From the NCBI GenBank assembly GCA_005882315.1, contig VBAR01000001.1, positions 321,736-385,735 on the forward strand: 64,000 nucleotides of DNA, in the 5' to 3' direction. This DNA is from Bacteroidota bacterium. GTDB lineage: Bacteria; Bacteroidota; Bacteroidia; Chitinophagales; Chitinophagaceae. A program made the translations under genes and the position numbers. Below the pieces are notes generated by a model that was given only the letters and a program-made list of their open reading frames with translations, made no database searches and had not been told where the DNA came from. Below, piece after piece: positions 1-9,530 of the stretch (the first letter of the stretch is position 1; every line of letters begins with the position of its first letter).

Positions 1-1508
<1,508 letters not shown>

Positions 1509-1531
1509 TTAATTTTTCTTCGTTATATGTT

Positions 1532-1585
1532 CAATAGCGAACAGAACCCTGAACGGAGCGTCGCAACAAAAGCTTCATAGTAGTA
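1532..1585. repeat. Partial copy of dispersed repeat (third copy)
   Basis: This 54-bp stretch between the GH2 start and the GH105 stop resembles one end of the 164-bp repeats at 11677-11840 and 25932-26095. Shared blocks are AATAGCGAAC, GCAACAAAAG (GCAACGGAAG in the other copy) and CATAGTAGT. The hairpin half containing the TTTGCGTC blocks is missing, so it looks like a decayed or truncated copy. Confidence 0.6.
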
Positions 1586-1608
1586 CTTAAGCTTGTAAAA
1601 TAATTTTA

Positions 1609-2820
1609 TTACTTCTTCTTCAACAACTCCATTTCAATACATGCCTGCATAAAAGGTCCGATCGCTTTTAAATCATCATCCCGTCTGGGTTCATTTACAT
1701 AATATTCATAAGTGCCATCACGATATGGTATGCCGCCAAGCCCCGCACCAGCTACCGCCTGTATATAATGATACTTGCCGTCGGCATCTTTGGTTACAAA
1801 TTCTTTTATCATTCCATTATATGCTTTTTGCAAAGCAGAATTAAATGACTGCGGAATATATTTTAACCGCACTGCTTTTGCCAATGCAAATACAAACATG
1901 GCAGTACCTGATGACTCGAGATAATTTTTTTCTTTATAAGCTTTATCAGTTACTTGCCACCATACTCCTGATTTTGTATCCTGAAATTTTATCAACGCCG
2001 TTGACAAGCGAGTGAGAATATTAATTAACTCATTCCTGCGTGGATGATTGGTTGGAATAAAATCCAGCACATCCACCAACGCCATCATATACCAACCCAT
2101 ACTGCGGCTCCAGAACTCGGGTGATAAACCTGTTTGCGGATTTGCCCATCGTTGCAGTTTACTTTCATCCCAACCATGATAGAGCAAACCTGTTTTTGCA
2201 TCACGGCTATATTTTTCCATCCAAACAAACTGGTTGATAATATCATTGAAATCTTTTGATTGTTTATTTACAACACCATACTCTGCATAAAATGGCTCTA
2301 TCATGTATAAACCATCGAGCCACATTTGCGTTGGATATTTTAATTTATGCCAAAAACCGCCAACCTTGTTTCTCGGTTGCCATGAAATTTGATTACGTAG
2401 GATCTCAGCAGCCTTTTTATATTTTTCTTCTTTTGTTATTTCATGCAGGTGCAGCAATTGACGACCCGGTGGAATAAAATCACTGTTATACTCATCCATC
2501 ACATAAGTTCTGATAGATCCGTCAGCATTTATAAAATGGTCAACGATATGTTTGGTGTAATCCATATAGGTTTTGTCACCAGTCATTTTACCAAGACGTT
2601 CAAAACCCATCAGTACAACCCCAATTTCATAATTCCAATTTGCAGGTCTGTTGCCTTCCGGCAATTTATCTTGCTCTAAATGACTTGCATATTTTTTAAC
2701 CACCATTGAATCTTTGTACTGGATCATAATGGTAGCAGCCATTTGTTTTGCGTAATCAATCTGTGCAAAAGAATTATTACAGCAGGTAATTGCAAATGCG
2801 AGGAAAATAAAATATTTCAT
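1609..2820 (-). CDS. GH105/GH88-type unsaturated rhamnogalacturonyl hydrolase
   Basis: This 403-residue protein begins with a signal peptide (MKYFIFLAFAITCCNNSFAQ) and continues as an alpha/alpha six-hairpin barrel of the YesR/YteR family. The motif WLDGLYMIEPF contains Asp169, matching the catalytic Asp of these hydrolases, and SRSMGWYMMALVDVL is a family block. The family removes the 4,5-unsaturated uronic acid left by pectate or rhamnogalacturonan lyases. Length is normal. Its start overlaps the stop of the upstream BASS transporter gene by 4 bp (ATGA type), so the two are translationally coupled. The neighbours support a role in pectin side-chain breakdown. Confidence 0.9.
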   Translation of the reverse strand: MKYFIFLAFAITCCNNSFAQIDYAKQMAATIMIQYKDSMVVKKYASHLEQDKLPEGNRPANWNYEIGVVLMGFERLGKMTGDKTYMDYTKHIVDHFINADGSIRTYVMDEYNSDFIPPGRQLLHLHEITKEEKYKKAAEILRNQISWQPRNKVGGFWHKLKYPTQMWLDGLYMIEPFYAEYGVVNKQSKDFNDIINQFVWMEKYSRDAKTGLLYHGWDESKLQRWANPQTGLSPEFWSRSMGWYMMALVDVLDFIPTNHPRRNELINILTRLSTALIKFQDTKSGVWWQVTDKAYKEKNYLESSGTAMFVFALAKAVRLKYIPQSFNSALQKAYNGMIKEFVTKDADGKYHYIQAVAGAGLGGIPYRDGTYEYYVNEPRRDDDLKAIGPFMQACIEMELLKKK

Positions 2821-4103
2821 GCTTCGGTAAGTTTTAATGTTGTGTTATCCTTCGCTGGTTTTCGTCTCCAGTAATTCGCCAAAATACTTCCACTGATATT
2901 CATCCACGGACTAAAAACCGCGGCCGCCAAACCAACCGTGCCTAGTTTGCCCATACTGCCCGCAATGCCCGACGCCATACCGCCATTCTGCAATCCAACT
3001 TCAAAAGCAATTGTACGGCTCGAGTTAATATCCATTCCAAAAAAACGACTGAGCCAGTAACCAAAAAAATATCCTGCTGCATTATGAATAACAGATGCAA
3101 TAAATAATAATACGCCAACCTTCATCAGGTTTTCACGGCCCGCAGCAGTTGTAACAGTTGTAAAATAAATTATACCAAACATTGAAATGAGCGGCATAAT
3201 GCTATCCAATTTTGGAAAGCGGCGATGCAAAAAATTATACAACACACCAACAATTACTGCGCCTGCGAAAAAACCAGAGAGAGTTATTGATTGCTGTAAT
3301 GCTTTGTCAGAAAGGTTTTGTAAAAATAAAATTACGGTGAATAACCAGGCGATTGCTACTGCACATATTATATATACTGTTTTTTTTTGAGTTGATGTTG
3401 CTCTTTTCAGGTAATCGTGTAATAAAGCAGCGCCGATTGGCACCAATACAATTTTTACGATCTCAATCATCATATCTACAAACTTTACTTCTATTAAAGT
3501 ACCTGCTAATGTTTTCATTAATAGCGGTGTTAAAAATGGTGCTACCATTGTTGCCATTGCTGTCACGATAACTGATAACACCAGGTTTGCTTTTGCCAGG
3601 TACACCATTACATTACTTGCCAATCCGCTGCTGCAACTGCCAATTAAGATTATACCTGCGGCGATCTCGGGTTCAAATGAAAAAGCTTTCGTGAGTAACA
3701 AACCCATCAGCGGCATAATAGAGAAATGACAAAACAATCCTACCATCACACCTTTGCCTGTTGATGCAAGCCCACTGAAATCTTTTAAACTCATATGTGT
3801 ACCCATACCGAACATAACGAGTTGAATAATGACAAGTATTAATGTTTTGTCACGCAGATTAACACCACCCCAGTTTTTAAATGCCTCGGGAAAGATCATT
3901 CCCGCCACCACTGCACTTATTATCCATGCTGTGTATTGATACCCTTTGAATGAAGGAACTGCACCCAATCCGATTGCCAAACTTATCGCAGCTACCAGTG
4001 CAAAAGGTTTGTATAAAGAAGATTCGTTTATAAAAATACCAATAAGCATTATCGCTAATGCCAATCCGCATATCCATAAACTTATCTTACTTAAATTTTT
4101 CAT
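2817..4103 (-). CDS. Bile acid:sodium symporter (BASS) family transporter
   Basis: This 428-residue, very hydrophobic protein has about ten predicted membrane helices. It has the BASS/ASBT pattern, including GIILIGSCSSGLASNVMVYLA in the middle and EVGLQNGGMASGIA near the end; both match the helix-crossing regions that bind Na+ in this family. Members import organic anions such as bile acids, pantoate or 2-keto acids with Na+. It lies between a racemase-like gene (gap of 3 bp) and a GH105 gene (4-bp overlap), so it probably imports an acidic product of glycan breakdown or a metabolic intermediate. Substrate is unknown. Confidence 0.85.
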   Translation of the reverse strand: MKNLSKISLWICGLALAIMLIGIFINESSLYKPFALVAAISLAIGLGAVPSFKGYQYTAWIISAVVAGMIFPEAFKNWGGVNLRDKTLILVIIQLVMFGMGTHMSLKDFSGLASTGKGVMVGLFCHFSIMPLMGLLLTKAFSFEPEIAAGIILIGSCSSGLASNVMVYLAKANLVLSVIVTAMATMVAPFLTPLLMKTLAGTLIEVKFVDMMIEIVKIVLVPIGAALLHDYLKRATSTQKKTVYIICAVAIAWLFTVILFLQNLSDKALQQSITLSGFFAGAVIVGVLYNFLHRRFPKLDSIMPLISMFGIIYFTTVTTAAGRENLMKVGVLLFIASVIHNAAGYFFGYWLSRFFGMDINSSRTIAFEVGLQNGGMASGIAGSMGKLGTVGLAAAVFSPWMNISGSILANYWRRKPAKDNTTLKLTEA

Positions 4104-4106
4104 GCA

Positions 4107-4766
4107 TTATAATATGGTGGCCAAATGTTGTATGGCAATTGCCGGGCTTGCGAGTATCGGGACTTTTTTCTCTGCTTCACTCAATGTGTCGACTACTCTT
4201 GCCATGCTCGCCTGCGCCAACACAATCACATCCACTTCGGTTGATAATTGTTTTAATGCATCGCCTACTTTTTTATCGTGTGTCGCTGCATCGCCACTCA
4301 TCAATGCCTCAAATGCACCTTCGCATAATTTACTTACTAGCACAATTTCTTTTCCTGCTGCTGCGGCTCTGCGTTTCACCAAATCACTTGTTGGCTCCAA
4401 TGTTGTCGGTAATGTTGCAATCACGCCGATCCGTTTTCCTAATTGTACTGCCTGGTCTGCCATTGGCTGGTCTACCCGCAATACAGGTACTTTGGTCAAC
4501 ATCGCTGCTGCTTCCACTGCCGGTCCGATCGATGAACAGGTGAATAAAATAAAATCTGCGCCTGCATCTTCTGCCGAGCCCGCATAGTTCACCACCCTTC
4601 TTGATGTGTCTGGAGTTAACTCACCACATGCAATTGTATTTTTTATCAAGCTATCATCTACGATGTTGAAAGTTTTTACATGCGGCAAATATTTGCTGCA
4701 CAATTCTGCAAACACCGGAACTAATGTTGCTGATGTATGAACCAACCCTAATGTTTTTTGTGGCAT
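4107..4766 (-). CDS. Asp/Glu/hydantoin racemase superfamily protein, one catalytic Cys
   Basis: This 219-residue cytosolic protein has the two-lobed Asp/Glu racemase fold. The first lobe has the catalytic-type motif LFTCSSIG with Cys77. At the mirror position in lobe two, where racemases have a second Cys (LGCTH-like), it reads VLAQASMAR, with Gln185 at the approximate Cys position. Classical two-base racemisation is therefore unlikely; single-Cys members such as arylmalonate decarboxylase use other chemistry, although there the retained Cys is the other one. It sits 3 bp from the BASS gene and upstream of it in the operon. A role in isomerising or decarboxylating an acid-sugar intermediate is inference. 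Confidence 0.8.
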   Translation of the reverse strand: MPQKTLGLVHTSATLVPVFAELCSKYLPHVKTFNIVDDSLIKNTIACGELTPDTSRRVVNYAGSAEDAGADFILFTCSSIGPAVEAAAMLTKVPVLRVDQPMADQAVQLGKRIGVIATLPTTLEPTSDLVKRRAAAAGKEIVLVSKLCEGAFEALMSGDAATHDKKVGDALKQLSTEVDVIVLAQASMARVVDTLSEAEKKVPILASPAIAIQHLATIL

Positions 4767-4891
4767 GTCTTTTATTGAATGTTTTAATTTTTATGTTATT
4801 AACTGCATTGCTACTATCATCGCCTGTTGTCTAGCTTCTTCCAGTGGAAGAAGGTCTCACTTGTGCGTTCTGTAACTCTATTCATCTTCTT

Positions 4892-4911
4892 CTCCGGGCT
4901 AAAGCCCGGAG
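4892..4911. repeat. Short perfect palindrome in the kinase/racemase gap
   Basis: The left arm CTCCGGGCT (4892-4900) is mirrored exactly by AGCCCGGAG (4903-4911) across a 2-base loop. It lies in the 162-bp gap between the DUF1537 kinase stop and the racemase-like start. It has no T-tract, so it is more like a dispersed palindromic element than a terminator. The nearby direct repeat CACCGGAGTAATTCA occurs twice at about 4917-4945. Confidence 0.7.
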
Positions 4912-4928
4912 CAAGTCACCGGAGTAAT

Positions 4929-6263
4929 TCACCGGAGTAATTCATCATTCATAATTCCTAATTGTCCATTCGCCATTACTTCAAAATAATCCTCTACCCC
5001 CACCTGTCCGCCTTTAAAATTTACTTCCAGTCCATTTATCTTTTTATTTTTTGAATATGCTTTGCATAATGGAGCACCAATCACTAATGAAGCAATCATT
5101 TCCACTGCATCTATCTCCATTGCTCTTGCTGCATAACTACTCGTATCTCCCCCGGCAATCACAACTCTTTTTACTCCTCTAGTTATTACGGCATCTTTTG
5201 CAATAGTACCCAAAGCTGTTCCTAATTTTTCAGAAGAAAGATTTTGTGTTTGCTTTTCTCCTGTATGAACTATTAGACTTTTTCGTTGATCCAATAGTTT
5301 ATTTATCTTCTTCATTGCACTTTCATCAATCAAACCATCGTTACAAATCTTTACGGCATCGATAATCACTTCTTCAAAATCATTTGCTTTAGCATAAGCT
5401 ATTTGTCCAGCAGTAACGGGTGAGCAGCTTCCTGAAATAACTAATAGTGGTTCTGCCTTATGAATCTTCTTCCATTTAGTTATTGGCTTCAATACTCTTG
5501 TTTTATTCCAGTAGTTACCCAAAGCCATTTCAATTCCGGAGCCACCAACTGAAAATAGCTGACCATGCTTTTTTTGTTGTGTATTCAACCATTCACCAAT
5601 TTTGAGCAATTCATCTTCATTCGTCGTATCAAGTAATACTACTTCCTCATCAGAAATATTGTCAAGCCATTCTTTTTTCTTTGTTTTCTGCTGCACGTTA
5701 TCAATCAAGCCGATGTTTTTATTTGTTTGTTTTCCTAAGTGAATTCTTAAATCACCTTCATTCATTGGCGTTACAGGGTGTTTACTCATGGAAGGATGTT
5801 TATCGATTCGATAAATTTTTCCATTACTGCCGATACCCATTCTTGCAAACAGGTTTCCAAACACACAATACCTTCCTAACGCAGGCATACCACCCAAAAC
5901 CGGAATCGGTTTGTTATTAAAAACATTTGCTCCGCAATCAATTGCTCTTCCAATACTTCCGATAGTTGGTGATGAATCAAATGTTGAACAAACTTTATAA
6001 TGTATATGTTTTGCTCCTATTGTTTTCATTTGTTCAAATGCAGGAAGCAATATTTCTTCCATCTCTGTTGGCGACAATGCTCTTGTTTTTCCTGCAACTC
6101 CATATGCATCCAAACCAGGAAAAGATTTTAATTGCTCTGCAGTTGGAGGTTCAGTAAACAATACAGTCTTTGCTCCCGCACGACTAATGAATTCCAGCGC
6201 ATCAGTTGAGCCGGTAAAATCATCACCATAAAAAGCGAGTAATATGTTATTCTCTTTTTTCAA
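4929..6263 (-). CDS. DUF1537 four-carbon acid-sugar kinase family protein
   Basis: The 444-residue protein belongs to the DUF1537 (OtnK/DtnK/OiaK) kinases, which phosphorylate four-carbon acid sugars or related 3-oxo acids with ATP. The N-terminal substrate domain has FYGDDFTGSTDAL near residues 12-24 and HYKVCSTFDSSP, a variant of the usual KxDSTxRG motif. The C-terminal nucleotide domain has VIAGGDTSSYAARAM and NFKGGQVGVEDYF. The start is a TTG directly after the TAA of the RuBisCO-like gene, with no base between them and the stop in frame, so no longer start is possible. Abutment implies translational coupling and a shared pathway. 3-oxo-isoapionate kinase (OiaK) is the best analogy; exact substrate is inferred. 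Confidence 0.87.
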   Translation of the reverse strand: MKKENNILLAFYGDDFTGSTDALEFISRAGAKTVLFTEPPTAEQLKSFPGLDAYGVAGKTRALSPTEMEEILLPAFEQMKTIGAKHIHYKVCSTFDSSPTIGSIGRAIDCGANVFNNKPIPVLGGMPALGRYCVFGNLFARMGIGSNGKIYRIDKHPSMSKHPVTPMNEGDLRIHLGKQTNKNIGLIDNVQQKTKKKEWLDNISDEEVVLLDTTNEDELLKIGEWLNTQQKKHGQLFSVGGSGIEMALGNYWNKTRVLKPITKWKKIHKAEPLLVISGSCSPVTAGQIAYAKANDFEEVIIDAVKICNDGLIDESAMKKINKLLDQRKSLIVHTGEKQTQNLSSEKLGTALGTIAKDAVITRGVKRVVIAGGDTSSYAARAMEIDAVEMIASLVIGAPLCKAYSKNKKINGLEVNFKGGQVGVEDYFEVMANGQLGIMNDELLR

Positions 6264-7508
6264 TTACTTCTTTCCGAATTTTTCAACTGATTTAGAAAAC
6301 TCGGGATACATCTTTGCAGCATCATCTAAACTCAATCCATCAACGGCAGCTTTCCAGGCCTGCTGCAATGCTATAACTCCTGCCGCTGCTCCCATCGGAT
6401 GCGCCATGATACCACCACCCGCCATATATAATAAATCAATCGTTTTTGTTCTTCTGTAAGTTTCAAATGCCTGCCCACCCCACTGACCTGATGATACAAC
6501 CGGTAATATTGTTTTGTGATCATACATTTTAGCAAGACAAGCTTCGATAGAATTCACCACACTATCATCACTCTCCCAGAATTTATTTTGAATACCGTTT
6601 ACATGCAATTGGTCAACGCCAGCAAGTCTCCACAATTTTTGATAGGCTTTAAAATCAATTCCTAACAATGGATGCCTTGTTAGCATTCCCCAGCCATTTC
6701 GATGGCCGTGAATAGCTAATTGCTTTTGATCACAGATCTTTTTTGTTGCAGATAAACCAACACTGTTGATACTAACCATCGCACAAGTACCGCCACTATT
6801 TACGATCTTTTCATATCGTTGCAGCATCTCATCAACTTCACCGCTGATATTAAATGCATACATCACTTTCTTCCCTGTTTTATCAGCCTGTGTATTTATC
6901 ACATTCATCACAACATCAATCCTCTCATTGAAATTGGAATTAGAAGATGAAGAAAGCAACTCATCATCTTTTATAAAATCAATCCCTGCTTCAGCTAATG
7001 TCTTTACTATATCCGCTGTTTGGCGAACTGTAAGACCAATTGATGGTTTAATAATTGTTCCAATCAAAGGTCTGTCGTTTACTCCTGTTAATTTTCTACA
7101 ACCATCAATACCAAATGCCGGACCTGTATAATGTTTACCGAATGAAACAGGCAAATCAATATCCATAAGTTTCAAACCGGTGAATTGGGTTATCTCGTAT
7201 AAATTTCCCTGCAATGTTGAAACCATTACAGGAAGATTGTAACCAAAATTTTCTAGGCTCCATGACACCTTGACGATTGCACGATAATACTTTCCATCTT
7301 TACTTGAAGCACCTGGGATAGCAGGTTCATTAACTGTTTCTAGCAATTCAACAGACTCGACTCTTGCAGCAAACCGTTGCTTCAGTTCTTCTGTTTCTCC
7401 CGGTACTGCTACAAATGTGCCGGATGATTGTTCCCCTGCAAGAACTGCTGCTGCTTTTTCAGGAGCAAAGGGAGTTTCGATATAATATGTTGCTGTGATC
7501 CTTTCCAT
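6264..7508 (-). CDS. RuBisCO-like protein (RLP)
   Basis: This 414-residue protein has the RuBisCO large-subunit fold. The carbamate-lysine motif is intact: DFIKDDE places Lys180 at the RuBisCO Lys201 position and Asp182/Glu183 at the Mg ligands. GTIIKPSIGL keeps the first active-site Lys, but the second (KPK in true RuBisCO) is Ser. HGHRNGWG, VSSGQWGG and MAGGGIMAHPMG are the His/Arg and phosphate-binding loops. Loop-6 Lys is not evident, so it is not a CO2-fixing enzyme. Known RLPs act on sugar-phosphate enolates; OiaX and OiaT, in apiose degradation, decarboxylate or cleave 3-oxo-isoapionate 4-phosphate. The adjoining DUF1537 kinase fits this role. It lies 3 bp downstream of the GH127 gene. 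Confidence 0.9.
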   Translation of the reverse strand: MERITATYYIETPFAPEKAAAVLAGEQSSGTFVAVPGETEELKQRFAARVESVELLETVNEPAIPGASSKDGKYYRAIVKVSWSLENFGYNLPVMVSTLQGNLYEITQFTGLKLMDIDLPVSFGKHYTGPAFGIDGCRKLTGVNDRPLIGTIIKPSIGLTVRQTADIVKTLAEAGIDFIKDDELLSSSSNSNFNERIDVVMNVINTQADKTGKKVMYAFNISGEVDEMLQRYEKIVNSGGTCAMVSINSVGLSATKKICDQKQLAIHGHRNGWGMLTRHPLLGIDFKAYQKLWRLAGVDQLHVNGIQNKFWESDDSVVNSIEACLAKMYDHKTILPVVSSGQWGGQAFETYRRTKTIDLLYMAGGGIMAHPMGAAAGVIALQQAWKAAVDGLSLDDAAKMYPEFSKSVEKFGKK

Positions 7509-7511
7509 TTC

Positions 7512-9524
7512 TTATCTCATTAGCGGCATCCAAACCGTCATATCAGTTTTACCACGATTAGCCCACGCATAATAGGGTATCAGTTTTACATTAATAGGTT
7601 TCAAATTTGTATTTACTTCCCTATACAATTTATTTTTCCAGTTACTATTCTGCAACATCTTTGCTTCACCAGTCAACGCCATTATTTCTCCATTGCCAAT
7701 TTTCATTGGCATAGGCTGCAACTTTATTGAAGAAGGAATCACTACATCAAAAATATTTTGATTGGTTAAATCTGCAGATTCGAGACAATACACAACGGGT
7801 CCCCTTTTAACTGTTACCTGGTTTTTTGTTTCTTCTACCAGCGGATTACTCTCAATTAGTGTTGCAGGCATTTCAAAATTCAATTCAATCTTATCACCCG
7901 CATTCCATTTTCTGCCAGCGATCACATATCCGTTTTCTGTATCTCTTACTCTAGGAAATGAATTCTGGATTTTCAAACTATATCCTTTAGCCCAGCCCGG
8001 AATTCGCAAATAAATATTTACAGGTCTAGTTGTTGATTCTTTAATCGTAATTACAATCTTACCATCCCATGGATAATTGGTTGTTTGCTCAAGTTTTATT
8101 TTCGTACTGTCATGCAGTTCGGTGCTCAGTACATTTCCGCCATACATATTTATATACAATCCTTTTTCACCGATGCTGTACATATAGTTACTTATTTCCG
8201 CAATTGTTCTTACTGTATTTGGCGGACAACAATTACTCTTGCTGATATATGGTTGCCTTCCTCCGCTCCATCGCAAATCATAAGGATAGTCTTTTGATGC
8301 AGCCAGCGGATTTGTATAAAAATATTTTGTACCATCAATACTTACACCACTCAGTACACTATTATATAATTCAAGCTCTACGATGTCGGCATATTTTGAT
8401 TCACCGGTTAACAAAAACATTCGCCAGTTCCACAATACGTTACCAATATTAGCACAGGTTTCATTATGTGCAGTCATATTCGGCAACTGGTAATCCTTTC
8501 CATAAGCCTGTTGAATTTTTTGTATTTCATCCGGTTTATATGATAACCCTTCCAATGATAATCCATCATACAAAGCACCGCAACCACCAGTGATATACAT
8601 TTTATGATTCACCACATCATCCCACATCAAATCCAATGTATTTAATAATGTAGTATCTCCTGTTTCCGCATACACATCAGCAACACCTGCGAATAAATAA
8701 TTAGCTCTTACAGCATGACCATTTACTTCTTTCATCTGTCGAAAAGGAAGTCGGTCACTGTTATCATCACTGCCTTCACTCACCCCCCTTATATCAATCA
8801 GTTTTTTTACAAGGGTTAAGTATTTTTCTTCTTTTGTTGCCCTGTATAACTCTGCCAATCCCATATAGTGTGAAGGACAAATAGCATTTCTTGCCTGCTC
8901 AGGGGTAGCTGTGTTATAAAAACCGATCAGGAAGTCAGCAGCTTTTTTTGCAATGTTCAATAAACTTGTTTTTCCTGTAGCTGCATGATGTACACAGGCG
9001 GCCGTCATCAGGTGGCCAAAGTTGTAGGCTTCAAAACTCAGTTTATCATCAAACATTTTTGCCTGTCCTGATTTCTTTTGCTCAATGATTGACTTAGTAT
9101 AAATATATCCGTCATCTTTCTGCGCCTTACCAATTACAGCAATTGCCTCATCCATCCATGCATCTAGTTTTTTATCTTTTGTTGATGCATACATAGCAGC
9201 TACTGCCTCAAGTGTTTTATAAAAATCACCGTCATGAAATGATGGCCCGCGGAAACGGCCGGTATCTAATCCTGCTGCTATTCTGAAATTCTGAAATGAA
9301 TAGCACATGTCTTTGCTTGTATATGTCTGCCAAAGTTGCGGCACCATTGCATCACGGCACACTGCAAAACGTTCCGCCCAGAAACCTTTTGTCCAATGCA
9401 CATCACTCAATCCTACACTATTCAGTTTAGCATGCGGGCTTTGTGAGGTGTTCACCAAACTGTTTTGCGCAGGGCTATGCAAGAACGCAAAAACAATTAC
9501 CAATATCACTATACTTCGTTTCAT
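7512..9524 (-). CDS. GH127 beta-L-arabinofuranosidase-like glycoside hydrolase
   Basis: The 670-residue protein carries a signal peptide (MKRSIVILVIVFAFLHSPAQ) and the alpha/alpha barrel plus beta-sandwich of GH127 (formerly DUF1680). The Zn/Cys active site is visible: NETCANIG gives Glu355 and Cys357, and SNCCPPN gives Cys432 and Cys433. Spacing is close to that of the HypBA1 site, in which the first Cys of the CC pair is the nucleophile. Such enzymes release beta-L-arabinofuranose, or act on related units in rhamnogalacturonan II. It lies in a tight minus-strand series with the GH78 gene (6 bp) and the RLP (3 bp), so it should share their transcript. Confidence 0.92.
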   Translation of the reverse strand: MKRSIVILVIVFAFLHSPAQNSLVNTSQSPHAKLNSVGLSDVHWTKGFWAERFAVCRDAMVPQLWQTYTSKDMCYSFQNFRIAAGLDTGRFRGPSFHDGDFYKTLEAVAAMYASTKDKKLDAWMDEAIAVIGKAQKDDGYIYTKSIIEQKKSGQAKMFDDKLSFEAYNFGHLMTAACVHHAATGKTSLLNIAKKAADFLIGFYNTATPEQARNAICPSHYMGLAELYRATKEEKYLTLVKKLIDIRGVSEGSDDNSDRLPFRQMKEVNGHAVRANYLFAGVADVYAETGDTTLLNTLDLMWDDVVNHKMYITGGCGALYDGLSLEGLSYKPDEIQKIQQAYGKDYQLPNMTAHNETCANIGNVLWNWRMFLLTGESKYADIVELELYNSVLSGVSIDGTKYFYTNPLAASKDYPYDLRWSGGRQPYISKSNCCPPNTVRTIAEISNYMYSIGEKGLYINMYGGNVLSTELHDSTKIKLEQTTNYPWDGKIVITIKESTTRPVNIYLRIPGWAKGYSLKIQNSFPRVRDTENGYVIAGRKWNAGDKIELNFEMPATLIESNPLVEETKNQVTVKRGPVVYCLESADLTNQNIFDVVIPSSIKLQPMPMKIGNGEIMALTGEAKMLQNSNWKNKLYREVNTNLKPINVKLIPYYAWANRGKTDMTVWMPLMR

Positions 9525-9530
9525 GAATTT

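Noticed and set aside
3946-4587. 213-residue plus-strand open frame opposite the BASS and racemase genes
   Set aside because: It is antisense to two well-supported family proteins, spans their border, and has no recognisable motif.
6264-7508. True RuBisCO and carbon fixation
   Set aside because: The second active-site Lys of KPK is Ser and no loop-6 Lys or phosphoribulokinase is seen; the context is sugar-acid degradation.
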